The notes below the pieces were generated by a model that was given only the letters and a program-made list of their open reading frames with translations, made no database searches and was not told the origin of the DNA. This document shows positions 1-8,364 of a DNA stretch of 64,000 nt, one piece after another (the first letter of the stretch is position 1; every line of letters begins with the position of its first letter). Source of the stretch: Microbacteriaceae bacterium (GTDB lineage Bacteria > Actinomycetota > Actinomycetes > Actinomycetales > Microbacteriaceae); contig JAIXWK010000003.1 of assembly GCA_027491295.1 (NCBI GenBank), positions 496,001-560,000 of the forward strand. The letters run 5' to 3'. A program made the translations under genes and the position numbers.

Positions 1-185
1 AGCTCCAAAAGAGCGTTCTTGTGGCGAAGAGCCAAAGCAATCTCGTGGGCTGGCAGTGAAACGTGGCGGGTTGCGTGTCCGTGACCGTAGATTACGGCTG
101 GAGTCTGGTGGGTTGCGCGAAGCTTGCGTGCTGCACCCTTGCCGAAGTTCTCGCGAAGAGTTGCAACAATCTTGATCTCTGACAT
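1..185 (-). CDS. rplY: 50S ribosomal protein L25 (Ctc-type), N-terminal part
   Basis: The gene is cut by the left window edge; 61 N-terminal residues are visible, starting MSEIKIVATLRENFGKGAAR. That opening, followed by a segment rich in Arg/His around AVIYGHGH, is characteristic of L25/Ctc, which binds 5S rRNA in the large ribosomal subunit. The ATG at 185 is preceded by a GAGGAAAAG ribosome binding site. In actinobacteria rplY usually follows glmU-prs directly and precedes pth; here a permease gene separates it from prs. The C-terminal TL5/CTC domain, if present, lies outside the window. Identification rests on the N-terminus only. Confidence 0.88.
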   Translation of the reverse strand, partial: MSEIKIVATLRENFGKGAARKLRATHQTPAVIYGHGHATRHVSLPAHEIALALRHKNALLE

Positions 186-234
186 CTTTTCCTCATAGGT
201 AATTGCAGCGAGGAAAAGGCACCCCGTCGATTAC

Positions 235-249
235 GGATACTTTGTATCC
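235..249. repeat. short perfect hairpin between permease and rplY
   Basis: GGATAC-TTT-GTATCC forms a 6-bp stem with a 3-base loop in the short gap between the permease stop and the rplY start. It lacks a T-run, so it is either a weak terminator, an operator for the rplY promoter, or chance. Confidence 0.3.
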
Positions 250-272
250 CTCGCCGCTGTTCGACCCAAAGC

Positions 273-1487
273 TTAGCGGCTTGTGCCTAGCTTTGCCAAG
301 GCCAGTCGCAGGACAAAAAGCGCAGCCATGCCAATTGACCCGACCAAAATGGCCGAGACCGGCACTGAGAATGCCAGTGCCAAGCAAGCTATTAGCCCTA
401 GAACGTTTAGCCACTTTGGCCTATTGGCATCAGCCCTAGGCTGCCTATAAGCGGCCCAGTTGGCGATTGCGTAGTAAATCAAGACACAGAATGAGGACAG
501 GCTCACAACAAATTCGACGCTGTTTGTCAGAACCAGCAGCATTCCAATCAGGGCAATTATTGACTCAGCCAGCCATGGCACACCGTATGAGTTTCGTCGC
601 ACCAGCGATTTAGGTAATTCGCCATCCTCGGCCATGGTGCTGGCAGTTCTGCCCAGTCCTGCAAGGAGAGCCAATAGCGAGCCCAAAGATGCGGAAGCTG
701 CAAAAATCCAGACCACATTGCCGTCAATCCCGGGTAGGACCAGCGTCGTCAGCTCTGCAATAGCGGTTAGGTCTCCGGACAATCCCCGGCCCAGCTGCAT
801 TGGAAGCACAATGGCAAGCGCAAGATAGATCAAGACCACGATGCCAAGCGAGATTCGGATCGCCTTTGGAATGGCAACGGCAGAATTTGCCACTTCGCTT
901 CCCAGTGTTGCAACTCTCGCGTAACCCGCGAAAGCAAAGAAGATCAGTGCGGCAGCACTAAGCAATCCAAGGGGTTCAGGAGTCAATGGCTCAACCGCTG
1001 CGGCAGGGGTGAGGCTTGCTGCCAAAATGACCACAGCCAAAAAACCGATAGTTATCAGAGCAAGTATTTTGGAACCAAGTGCGGTTCGAGTGATGCCAAA
1101 TATGTTCAATGTGGTCATGGTCACCAGCGCAGCAATAGCTGTAATTACCTCCGAGCCAGGTGTTAAAAATGTGGCAAAGGTTAGAGCAATCGCTGCCGTA
1201 GAGCCCAGTTTTCCAACCAGGAATGCCGCCCCGGCAATAAAGCCCACCGGGTTGGAAATGTAGTGCCTGGCGTAAGCATACGCACCACCTGATCGGGTGA
1301 CGGTTCTCGCAAGCTGGGAGATCGACATCGCGTTGAGGTAAGCAATTGCGGCCGCAATCAATACAGCTATTGGAAGTAAAGATCCCGCGTAACTAGTCGC
1401 AGGGCCAAAAACCACAAAAACCCCGGCGCCGAGCATTGAGGCTAAGCCAACGTAAGTCGCTTGAGTTGTGGAAAGTTGCGACTTCAC
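273..1487 (-). CDS. APC-family amino acid permease
   Basis: This 404-residue protein is hydrophobic almost throughout, with roughly eleven or twelve membrane segments, and begins with the glycine-rich first helix typical of APC-superfamily permeases (GLASMLGAGVFVVFGPA, residues about 14-30). It most likely moves amino acids or related organic cations across the cytoplasmic membrane; the substrate cannot be read from the sequence. The start is GTG at 1487, only 9 bases after the prs stop, so it is probably co-transcribed with glmU-prs. There is no recognisable soluble extension. Its place between prs and rplY interrupts a gene order that is otherwise common in actinobacteria. Confidence 0.85.
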   Translation of the reverse strand: MKSQLSTTQATYVGLASMLGAGVFVVFGPATSYAGSLLPIAVLIAAAIAYLNAMSISQLARTVTRSGGAYAYARHYISNPVGFIAGAAFLVGKLGSTAAIALTFATFLTPGSEVITAIAALVTMTTLNIFGITRTALGSKILALITIGFLAVVILAASLTPAAAVEPLTPEPLGLLSAAALIFFAFAGYARVATLGSEVANSAVAIPKAIRISLGIVVLIYLALAIVLPMQLGRGLSGDLTAIAELTTLVLPGIDGNVVWIFAASASLGSLLALLAGLGRTASTMAEDGELPKSLVRRNSYGVPWLAESIIALIGMLLVLTNSVEFVVSLSSFCVLIYYAIANWAAYRQPRADANRPKWLNVLGLIACLALAFSVPVSAILVGSIGMAALFVLRLALAKLGTSR

Positions 1488-1496
1488 TTTTTAGGG

Positions 1497-2471
1497 CTAC
1501 GCGTGGCCTGGGAAGAGCGAGTTGACGGAGTCGTCATAGAACACCGCAGCAATTGCCTTAGAGATAAGCGGTGCAATTGAAAGCACAGTCAACGTTGCGA
1601 ATTCCTTGTCCGGGGTAATTGGCAGGGTGTTGGTGACAACCACTGAGTCAATAACCGGATCACTTAGTCGCTCAACCGCTGGGTGAGAGAAAACGCCGTG
1701 GGTGGCAGCAACGATTACTCGCTTTGCACCATTTGCCTTGAGAGCCTTGGCGGCGGCCAAGATGGTGCCACCGGTGTCGATCATGTCGTCAACCAATAGG
1801 CAGTCTCGACCGGCAACAGCACCAACAATTTCGTTTACCTGAACCTGGTTAGGGCGGTCTGGATCGCGACGCTTGTGAACAATCGCAAGCGGGCTGCCCA
1901 GGCGGTCTGCCCAAATATCTGCCACGCGAACGCGTCCAGAGTCGGGAGACACCACGGTCAAGTTCTCGGTGCCAAAGGTTTCCGCAATGTGGTCTGCAAG
2001 AAGCGGCAGAGCCCAAAGGTGGTCAACCGGTCCATCAAAGAAACCCTGGATCTGAGGTGAGTGAAGATCCACCGACATGATGCGAGTAGCTCCTGCTGCC
2101 TTGAACATATCGGTCACTAGACGCGCGGAAATTGGCTCACGTCCCTTGTGCTTCTTATCCTGGCGGGCGTAAGGGAAAAACGGGGCAACCACGGTGATGC
2201 GCTTAGCGCTCGCGCGCTTCATGGCATCCACCATCAAAAGCTGCTCCATGAGCCAGTGATTGATTGGTGCTGGGTGAGACTGAATGATGAAGGCATCAAC
2301 GCCACGAACACTTCGTTCGTAGCGGACAAAGGTTTCACCGTTAGCAAAGTCATAAGCGGTTACTGGAACTAGCTCGGTCTGCAGCAGCTCTGCAACTTCT
2401 TGGGCAAGCGCTTGATGAGCCCTGCCGGATGCGATGACTAGTTGTTTACTTGCTGACTTTTCAACTGGCAT
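1497..2471 (-). CDS. prs: ribose-phosphate pyrophosphokinase
   Basis: This 324-residue enzyme makes PRPP from ribose 5-phosphate and ATP, feeding nucleotide, histidine, tryptophan and NAD synthesis. Visible family marks are the flexible catalytic loop around YARQDKKHKGR (residues 101-111), VVSPDSGRVRVAD (173-185) and the PRPP-binding loop DDMIDTGGT (228-236). Length is normal for class I PRPP synthases. The ATG at 2471 has an AGGAG site upstream and overlaps the end of glmU by 11 bases, which indicates translational coupling. The glmU-prs pairing is conserved in actinobacteria. Confidence 0.97.
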   Translation of the reverse strand: MPVEKSASKQLVIASGRAHQALAQEVAELLQTELVPVTAYDFANGETFVRYERSVRGVDAFIIQSHPAPINHWLMEQLLMVDAMKRASAKRITVVAPFFPYARQDKKHKGREPISARLVTDMFKAAGATRIMSVDLHSPQIQGFFDGPVDHLWALPLLADHIAETFGTENLTVVSPDSGRVRVADIWADRLGSPLAIVHKRRDPDRPNQVQVNEIVGAVAGRDCLLVDDMIDTGGTILAAAKALKANGAKRVIVAATHGVFSHPAVERLSDPVIDSVVVTNTLPITPDKEFATLTVLSIAPLISKAIAAVFYDDSVNSLFPGHA

Positions 2472-3882
2472 CGCTGCTCCTTTTTGCTGCCTCTGCTGAT
2501 TTCGAGCCGGGACGCTTGTCCAAAACCCAGCCAGCGAGATTTTTTTGCGGTGTTGTGTTCAATGCTAATGCTCCCGGCTCGACATCCCGGCGGATTGTCG
2601 AACCAGCCGCGGTGTAAGCGCCATCGCCGATAACAATTGGAGCAACAAACACGTTGCCGCTACCGGTTTTGGCGTGTGCACCGATGACTGTGCGGTGTTT
2701 ATTTAGACCGTCGTAGTTAGCAAAAATGGTTCCGGCACCAATGTTTGTGCCCTCACCAATCTCGGCATCGCCAACGTAGGAAAGATGTGGGACTTTGGCT
2801 CCAGCACCGATCTTGGCGTTTTTGGTTTCGACAAAAGTACCGATCTTGCCGTCTTCACCGAGGTGAGTTCCAGGCCGAAGGTAGGCGAAAGGCCCGACAC
2901 TGGCTCCGCTGTCAATCTGTGAAGAAGAGCCCTGAGTGCGACTGATGGTCACGTTTGAACCAACCTGGGTATCGGTCAGTGTGGTGTCTGGACCAATTAC
3001 CGAACCCTCGCCAATCGAAGTGAAGCCATGCAATCTGGTGCTTGGCAACAAGTTGACGTCTTTGGCCAACTGGACGGTGACGTCGATCCAGGTGGTCGCA
3101 GGCTCTTGGATAGTCACACCGGCGTGCTGCCAAGCGCGAACGATCCTGGCGTTTAGTTCACTTGCAACCTCGCCCAGCTGAGCGCGGTCGTTGATACCGG
3201 CCACCAACCAGTTGTCTGAAATTGGGTGAGCCGAAACCTTCTGTCCCTGCTCCAACATCAAAGCCGCAACGTCGGTGAGGTACTTCTCTTTCTGAGAGTT
3301 TTCCAAGGTCACCTTGGAAAGAGCAGTCTTGAGGTGGGCTGCATCAAAGATATAGACGCCGGCATTTACCTCATTGATTTCAAGCTGTTCTGCGGTTGCA
3401 TCTTTTTGCTCGACGATTCCAACAAAGTTCTCGCGTGATCTAACAATTCGTCCGTAGCCATTGGCATTGGCCATCACAGCGGAAATGAGAGTTCCGGAGT
3501 TCTCGCTTCCGCGGTGAATCTCAACTAGTTGCTCGATGCTTGCGACATCGAGTAGCGGCACATCCCCCGATAGCACGGCAACATCGCCATCGAAGTCACT
3601 AGGTAGCTGACCTAGAGCTGCCTCAACGGCACGGCCGGTGCCAGGAACTTCGTCCTGAAGGGCAACCACAGTGTTCGGGTAAAAGGCTTTTACGTAGTTT
3701 TCGATTCGTTCGCGCTCGTGCCTGAGCACCGCAACCACGTGGTTAGCTCCAAGCGAATGAGCGGTTGAGAGCACGTGTCCGATTAGTGGGAGACCTGCTA
3801 TTTCGTGCAGCACTTTTGGAGTCGCGCTTTTCATGCGCGTGCCTTCTCCGGCTGATAGCACTACGACTGCGAGCTGACGCAT
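2461..3882 (-). CDS. glmU: bifunctional GlmU, UDP-GlcNAc synthesis
   Basis: GlmU acetylates glucosamine 1-phosphate and uridylylates the product to UDP-GlcNAc, the precursor of peptidoglycan and cell-wall polymers. The N-terminal pyrophosphorylase half carries the nucleotide-binding loop LSAGEGTRMKS (residues 9-19). The C-terminal half, from about residue 250, is a left-handed beta-helix built of hexapeptides, with acetyltransferase residues in the HLSYVGD region. Length (473 residues) is normal. The ATG at 3882 has a GGAGG site directly upstream. tRNA-Gln lies just upstream on the same strand, an arrangement often seen in actinobacteria. Confidence 0.97.
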   Translation of the reverse strand: MRQLAVVVLSAGEGTRMKSATPKVLHEIAGLPLIGHVLSTAHSLGANHVVAVLRHERERIENYVKAFYPNTVVALQDEVPGTGRAVEAALGQLPSDFDGDVAVLSGDVPLLDVASIEQLVEIHRGSENSGTLISAVMANANGYGRIVRSRENFVGIVEQKDATAEQLEINEVNAGVYIFDAAHLKTALSKVTLENSQKEKYLTDVAALMLEQGQKVSAHPISDNWLVAGINDRAQLGEVASELNARIVRAWQHAGVTIQEPATTWIDVTVQLAKDVNLLPSTRLHGFTSIGEGSVIGPDTTLTDTQVGSNVTISRTQGSSSQIDSGASVGPFAYLRPGTHLGEDGKIGTFVETKNAKIGAGAKVPHLSYVGDAEIGEGTNIGAGTIFANYDGLNKHRTVIGAHAKTGSGNVFVAPIVIGDGAYTAAGSTIRRDVEPGALALNTTPQKNLAGWVLDKRPGSKSAEAAKRSSDAS

Positions 3883-3903
3883 GGTCCTCCAAATCAGTTG
3901 CTG

Positions 3904-3975
3904 CTCCGCCCCTAGGATTCGAACCTAGACCGGACGCCTCCAAAGAGCGCCGTGCTGCCGTTACACCAGAGCGGA
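3904..3975 (-). tRNA. tRNA-Gln (anticodon TTG)
   Basis: Read on the minus strand the segment folds into a cloverleaf: acceptor TCCGCTC pairs with GGGCGGA, the anticodon loop is CTTTGGA (anticodon TTG), and the T loop contains GGTTCGAATCC. The discriminator is G and the CCA end is not encoded. It lies about 20 bases upstream of the glmU start on the same strand. Confidence 0.93.
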
Positions 3976-4017
3976 ACGAGGTTTGCACCTCGGCGATAAG
4001 TCTGCCAGATAGATTGC

Positions 4018-5799
4018 CTAGAGCTGAAGTTTCTCCAAAGTCTCTAGCCACAAAGTTTCGTTTTCCCCGAGCTGCCTGGTCAGTTCACGCTGGCGCTCAG
4101 CCAATTTCAACAACAGCTCATAATCAGACTGATCGGCAGTTGCGAGTTGAAGCGCAATTGCTTCCAGTTCTTGATTGCCCTTCGCCATTGCGCGCTCTAG
4201 TCGGGCGGATTCCTTCTCAAGATTGCGCTTTTCAGCGCCTGACAAAGCTGACTGAGGCTTGGCTGCGACAACGGTGGTCTGAGCTTCTGGTTGGGCCTTT
4301 CTAAGCTGCAAGAATTGCTCGACACCCTTTGGTAGGTGACGAAGTTTGCCATCACCCAAAAGCGCAAACTGCTGATCGGTAACTCGCTCGAGCAGGTAGC
4401 GGTCGTGGCTAACCACGATCAGCGTGCCGGGCCAGGTGTCAAGTAGGTCTTCCATGGCTGCCAGCATGTCGGTATCTAGGTCATTGGTCGGCTCATCCAA
4501 AATCAAAACGTTTGGCTCGGTGAACAGCAATCTCAATAGCTGAAAACGCCGTCTTTGCCCACCGGATAGTTCAGATATCGGGGTCTGCAACTGGACGGAA
4601 TCAAAACCAAGTTGCTCAACCAGCTGACCGGTGCCGACTTCTTTCTTACCAACTGTGAAGGTCGTTTTTTCTCGTTTGATCATCGCGAAAATGCGGTCAT
4701 CACCAAACTCATCCAGCTCTCGAACATCCTGGCTCAGGGTGGCAAACTTCACGGTCTTGCCAATCTTGATGCGTCCAGAATTTGGCGTGAGTTCGCCGGT
4801 CATCAACTGCAGCAAGGTGGTCTTGCCGGCACCATTCGCACCTAGTAATCCGATACGGTCACCAGGACCTAGGCGCCAGGTGACATCTTTTAGGATCGGC
4901 TTACCATCTTCGGTTTGGTAGCTGACATCCTCAAAATCCACCACATCTTTACCTAAGCGCTGGGTAGCCAACTTACTGAGCTCAAGTTGATCTCTAGGTG
5001 GTGGCTCGTTGGCAATCAAATTCAAAGCGGCGTCGATGCGGAACTTTGGCTTTGCAGTTCTAGCTGGCGCTCCCCTGCCTAACCAAGCAAGTTCCTTGCG
5101 AAGTAGGTTCTGTCTTCTTGCTTCACTCGATGCAGCTTGGCGATTTCGCTCGGCTCGCTGTAAAACGTAAGCGGCGTAACCGCCATCAAATGGCTCGATC
5201 TTTCCGCCGTAAACCTCCCAGGTGAGGTTACAAACCGCATCCAGGAACCAGCGGTCGTGGGTTACCACCAATAGGCCACCGGCGGTTTTGGACCAGCGAT
5301 TCCCAAGGTGCTCGGCAAGCCATGCCACACCCTCAACGTCGAGGTGGTTGGTTGGCTCATCGAGCATCACGATGTCATAGTCACCAGCCAGTAGCGCGGC
5401 TAGTGCCACCCTTCGGCGTTGGCCGCCTGAGAGGGTCCCGACCTGCTGACTCCAGTCCAAATCTCCAAGCAGGCCCTGCAGCACGTCTCTAATCTTGGGG
5501 TCGGTGGCCCACTCGTGTTCTGGGCCCTCTCCGACCACGGCCTGTCCAATGCTGAGGGAGTTGTCGATCCTGTCCACCTGGGTCAAATAGCCGACCCGCA
5601 GTGACCCGCGATAGGTGACTCGACCGGAGTCTGGCTCCAGCTGCTTGGAGAGAATCTTCAATAGTGTCGACTTACCGTCACCGTTGCGACCAACAATTCC
5701 GATTCGGTCGCCCTCGTTCACGCCAACCGTGATGCCATCAAAAACCTGCTTGGTTGGAAATTCCAAATCAATTTGCTCTGCGCCCAAAAGATGCGCCAT
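4018..5799 (-). CDS. ABC-F family ATPase (ribosome-associated type)
   Basis: This protein has two fused ABC ATPase domains and no membrane segment, the layout of ABC-F translation or ribosome-protection factors. Domain 1 carries Walker A GRNGDGKST (residues 37-45), signature LSGGQRRRVALA and Walker B IVMLDEPTNHLD; domain 2 carries GANGAGKTT, LSGGQRRRF and VLILDEPTNDLD. The C-terminal ~80 residues are charged and probably coiled-coil, as in the Uup subgroup. I chose ATG 5799 rather than an upstream start because it overlaps the ispE stop as TAATG and begins the family-typical sequence. It is the last gene of the rsmI-to-ispE operon. Substrate ribosome state is unknown. Confidence 0.93.
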   Translation of the reverse strand: MAHLLGAEQIDLEFPTKQVFDGITVGVNEGDRIGIVGRNGDGKSTLLKILSKQLEPDSGRVTYRGSLRVGYLTQVDRIDNSLSIGQAVVGEGPEHEWATDPKIRDVLQGLLGDLDWSQQVGTLSGGQRRRVALAALLAGDYDIVMLDEPTNHLDVEGVAWLAEHLGNRWSKTAGGLLVVTHDRWFLDAVCNLTWEVYGGKIEPFDGGYAAYVLQRAERNRQAASSEARRQNLLRKELAWLGRGAPARTAKPKFRIDAALNLIANEPPPRDQLELSKLATQRLGKDVVDFEDVSYQTEDGKPILKDVTWRLGPGDRIGLLGANGAGKTTLLQLMTGELTPNSGRIKIGKTVKFATLSQDVRELDEFGDDRIFAMIKREKTTFTVGKKEVGTGQLVEQLGFDSVQLQTPISELSGGQRRRFQLLRLLFTEPNVLILDEPTNDLDTDMLAAMEDLLDTWPGTLIVVSHDRYLLERVTDQQFALLGDGKLRHLPKGVEQFLQLRKAQPEAQTTVVAAKPQSALSGAEKRNLEKESARLERAMAKGNQELEAIALQLATADQSDYELLLKLAERQRELTRQLGENETLWLETLEKLQL

Positions 5800-6653
5800 T
5801 AGATAAGCCTGCTGCCTTGATCGCTGGGGTGAGCGATTACCGCTTGGAAACCGGCGGTGCGGATATTCTCGGCACACACCAAAGCAGCTTTTTCATCAGC
5901 CGCCAAATACCAAAGTGTTGGTCCAGATCCCGACAGCAATCCAGCACCACAACCAAAGTCCTTTAGGGCAAGATTCGAAAGTTCAGGCAAAAGGCTAAAA
6001 GCAGCCTCGGTTAGCGAGTTCTTACCCAGCCAGCCAGTTTCGGTTTCAAAGTTTGGAACCTTCAAATCTTCGCCAAGTTCAAGGCGATCAAATTCTTGGA
6101 AGACGGATTTTGTGGAGAGTGATTTGTCGTTGATGAGCAAAACAATTGGTTGCGCAATCACGGCTGCGTGCGGGGTGAGCTCAATTCCGGTATCGCTACC
6201 AAGCGCTGTTCCACCCAAAATTGCAAATGGCACATCGGCACCAATGGTGCCGCCAACCTTCATCAACTCTGGCTGGTCAAGACCTAAGCACCACGCTTCA
6301 TTTAGCGCTACCAGCGCTGCAGCCGCATCGGCAGAACCGCCAGCCATGCCACCTGCCACCGGCACCTGCTTTTGAATCTCAAATCGCATCGGCTGCGGAT
6401 TCTCAATGCCCGCAAATTTTGCTAGGGCTTTTGCTGCCTTGACCACGAGGTTGGATTCATCGAGTGGGATTTCCCCAAGGTTAGGAAGATCTGAAACAAC
6501 TCGAACCTCCCAGGAATCGCTTGGTTCAACACCAACGCGTTCCTGAAGATCAAGAGCTTGGTACAGGCTGACGACCGGGTGATAGCCATCTGGTTGCAGG
6601 TCTCCAACCTGGAAATACAGGTTGATTTTGCCCTGCGCTGCTGCCCAAATCAC
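5799..6653 (-). CDS. ispE: 4-diphosphocytidyl-2-C-methyl-D-erythritol kinase
   Basis: IspE phosphorylates CDP-methylerythritol in the non-mevalonate (MEP) isoprenoid pathway. It is a GHMP kinase of 284 residues with the ATP loop GGMAGGSADA at residues 101-110 and the N-terminal substrate segment GKINLYFQVG. The start is GTG at 6653, overlapping the rsmA stop by four bases (GTGA). The partner enzymes IspD and IspF are encoded as one fused gene near 44 kb. The rsmA-ispE pairing is conserved widely in actinobacteria. Confidence 0.95.
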   Translation of the reverse strand: MIWAAAQGKINLYFQVGDLQPDGYHPVVSLYQALDLQERVGVEPSDSWEVRVVSDLPNLGEIPLDESNLVVKAAKALAKFAGIENPQPMRFEIQKQVPVAGGMAGGSADAAAALVALNEAWCLGLDQPELMKVGGTIGADVPFAILGGTALGSDTGIELTPHAAVIAQPIVLLINDKSLSTKSVFQEFDRLELGEDLKVPNFETETGWLGKNSLTEAAFSLLPELSNLALKDFGCGAGLLSGSGPTLWYLAADEKAALVCAENIRTAGFQAVIAHPSDQGSRLI

Positions 6654-7468
6654 TTTGCGCTCGCAATCGCAATGAACTGCTCAATGTTTAGCTGCTCGCC
6701 TCTGGCCTGTGGGTCGACGCCTGCGCGGATCAGGATTTCCTCTGCTTCTGAGGCAGAGCCGGCCCAACCGGCAAGTGCCTGGCGAAGGGTTTTGCGACGC
6801 TGTAAGAACGCCTGATCGATGGCTGTGAAGGTTGGCTTCTGAAGGGCTGGATCGCGTTCAATGGTTCTTTGGAAATACACCAGAGCACTGTCGACTCCCG
6901 GCACCGGCCAAAAGATGTTTCTACCGATATTGCCCGCCAAACGAGCAGGTCCATACCAAGCCATTTTCAAAGATGGAACGCCATACTCCTTGCTATTTGG
7001 AGCAGCTGCCAATCGATGCGCGACCTCAGCCTGCACCATCACCAATCCCTTTTGAATAGATGGGAACTGGCTCATGAAGTGAAGTAGTACCGGAACCGAT
7101 ATGTTGTATGGCAAATTGGCAACCAACGCGGTTGGGGCACCAGGCAGTTCTTTTACCTTGAGAGCATCTGCAACTACTAGTTCGAGCTCTCTACCTGGTG
7201 CGTGCTTTGCGATCGTGCTAGGAAGCTCTTCCGCCAAGCGCTGGTCGATCTCGACTGCGATTACCTTTGGAACGATTTCTAGAATTCCAAGAGTCAGGGA
7301 ACCTAACCCCGGGCCGATTTCAACCACCAGGTCATCACTACTTAGTTCCGCTGCCGAAACAATCCTGCGAATGGTGTTTGGGTCGATGACAAAATTCTGA
7401 CCTAGCTTTTTAGTTGGTCGAATATCTAATTTCTCCGCCAGTTGACGGATTTCACCTGCACCCAGCAT
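6650..7468 (-). CDS. rsmA: 16S rRNA (adenine1518/1519-N6) dimethyltransferase
   Basis: RsmA (KsgA) dimethylates two adenines in the 3'-terminal hairpin of 16S rRNA during 30S maturation. The 272-residue protein has the opening KLGQNFVID, the SAM-binding motif VVEIGPGLGSLT (residues 48-59) and the catalytic NLPYN motif (about 118-122). The ATG at 7468 overlaps the tatD stop as TAATG. In many actinobacteria rpfB sits between tatD and rsmA; here the two are fused by overlap, so rpfB is absent from this locus. Confidence 0.96.
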   Translation of the reverse strand: MLGAGEIRQLAEKLDIRPTKKLGQNFVIDPNTIRRIVSAAELSSDDLVVEIGPGLGSLTLGILEIVPKVIAVEIDQRLAEELPSTIAKHAPGRELELVVADALKVKELPGAPTALVANLPYNISVPVLLHFMSQFPSIQKGLVMVQAEVAHRLAAAPNSKEYGVPSLKMAWYGPARLAGNIGRNIFWPVPGVDSALVYFQRTIERDPALQKPTFTAIDQAFLQRRKTLRQALAGWAGSASEAEEILIRAGVDPQARGEQLNIEQFIAIASAK

Positions 7469-8364
7469 TAGCTAAGTCCTTCAGACCAAAGCCCATAGAC
7501 CCGCTCGGTATTGGCATTGATTTGCATTGCGGTTTTTGCCTCATCCCAGCCCAACAGTGCGGCTATGAATCTCAGCGTGTGCGGCACAAGATACGGCGCA
7601 TTTGGTCTTCCGCGCATAGGCTCCGGGGTCAAAAATGGTGCGTCGGTTTCAATTAGTAAGAGCTCAGGGGACACCGCCAGAAGTGAATCTCTGAGGTGCT
7701 GATTCTTCTTGAAGGTGATGTTGCCGGCAAAAGACAAATACCAACCGTTTTGCTGGCAAATTTCAGCAAGTTCAACATCACCCGAATAGCAGTGGAACAC
7801 GGTCCGCTGTGGTGCTCCAACTCGCTTGAGGGTTTCTACTACCTCAGCGTGAGCTTCGCGGTCGTGAATCATCAGCGCAAGATCGTTCTCTTTGGCTATC
7901 GCAATGTGCTGCTCAAATGAGTAGGCCTGCGCCTCAAGCTCTGCATCACCCTGGGTTCTAAAAAAATCTAGGCCGGTCTCGCCGATGGCGCGAACCCTCG
8001 GCAACTTTGCGAGCTCTGCGATGCCGGCAATAGCGTCGTCTAGTTCTTTGCGGGTCTTATAAAGCGGTGCTTCATTTGGGTGAAGCGCAACCGCTGCCAG
8101 AAGCATTGGCTCTGACTTCGCCACCTCGGCAGACCAGATAGAACTCTCAAGGGTTACGCCAACCTGAACCGCTCCGAGCATATTCACCTGCCGCATTCTC
8201 TCTAGGTGCTCGGCGACCGACATTGGGTGCTCACCGTCGGCAATTTCCAGGTGCGTGTGGTTGTCGTAGGTGCCAACCTCAAGTGGTTCTGGTAAATCGG
8301 GGTAGTAAACCGGGCGGTTATCTAAACCGTCATAAGAGTTTCTGGTGCGAATCGGTTCGCTCAT
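7468..8364 (-). CDS. tatD: TatD-family metal-dependent DNase
   Basis: The protein is a TIM-barrel metal hydrolase of the TatD/YcfH family, thought to act as a 3'-5' exonuclease in DNA quality control. Metal-binding signatures are DNHTHLE (residues 34-40), GETGLDFFR and the C-terminal TDAPFLTP. At 298 residues it is slightly longer than E. coli TatD because of an N-terminal extension of about 30 residues that includes a proline/aspartate-rich stretch. The ATG at 8364 overlaps the metG stop by four bases. The metG-tatD order matches the M. tuberculosis metS-tatD locus. Confidence 0.92.
   Translation of the reverse strand: MSEPIRTRNSYDGLDNRPVYYPDLPEPLEVGTYDNHTHLEIADGEHPMSVAEHLERMRQVNMLGAVQVGVTLESSIWSAEVAKSEPMLLAAVALHPNEAPLYKTRKELDDAIAGIAELAKLPRVRAIGETGLDFFRTQGDAELEAQAYSFEQHIAIAKENDLALMIHDREAHAEVVETLKRVGAPQRTVFHCYSGDVELAEICQQNGWYLSFAGNITFKKNQHLRDSLLAVSPELLLIETDAPFLTPEPMRGRPNAPYLVPHTLRFIAALLGWDEAKTAMQINANTERVYGLWSEGLS

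Noticed and set aside
3743-4304. Frames across tRNA-Gln (102 and 179 residues)
   Set aside because: They read through the tRNA and are shadows of glmU and the ABC-F gene.
5800-5877. 26-residue N-terminal extension of the ABC-F ATPase
   Set aside because: It lies inside ispE and has no family match; TAATG overlap supports 5799.
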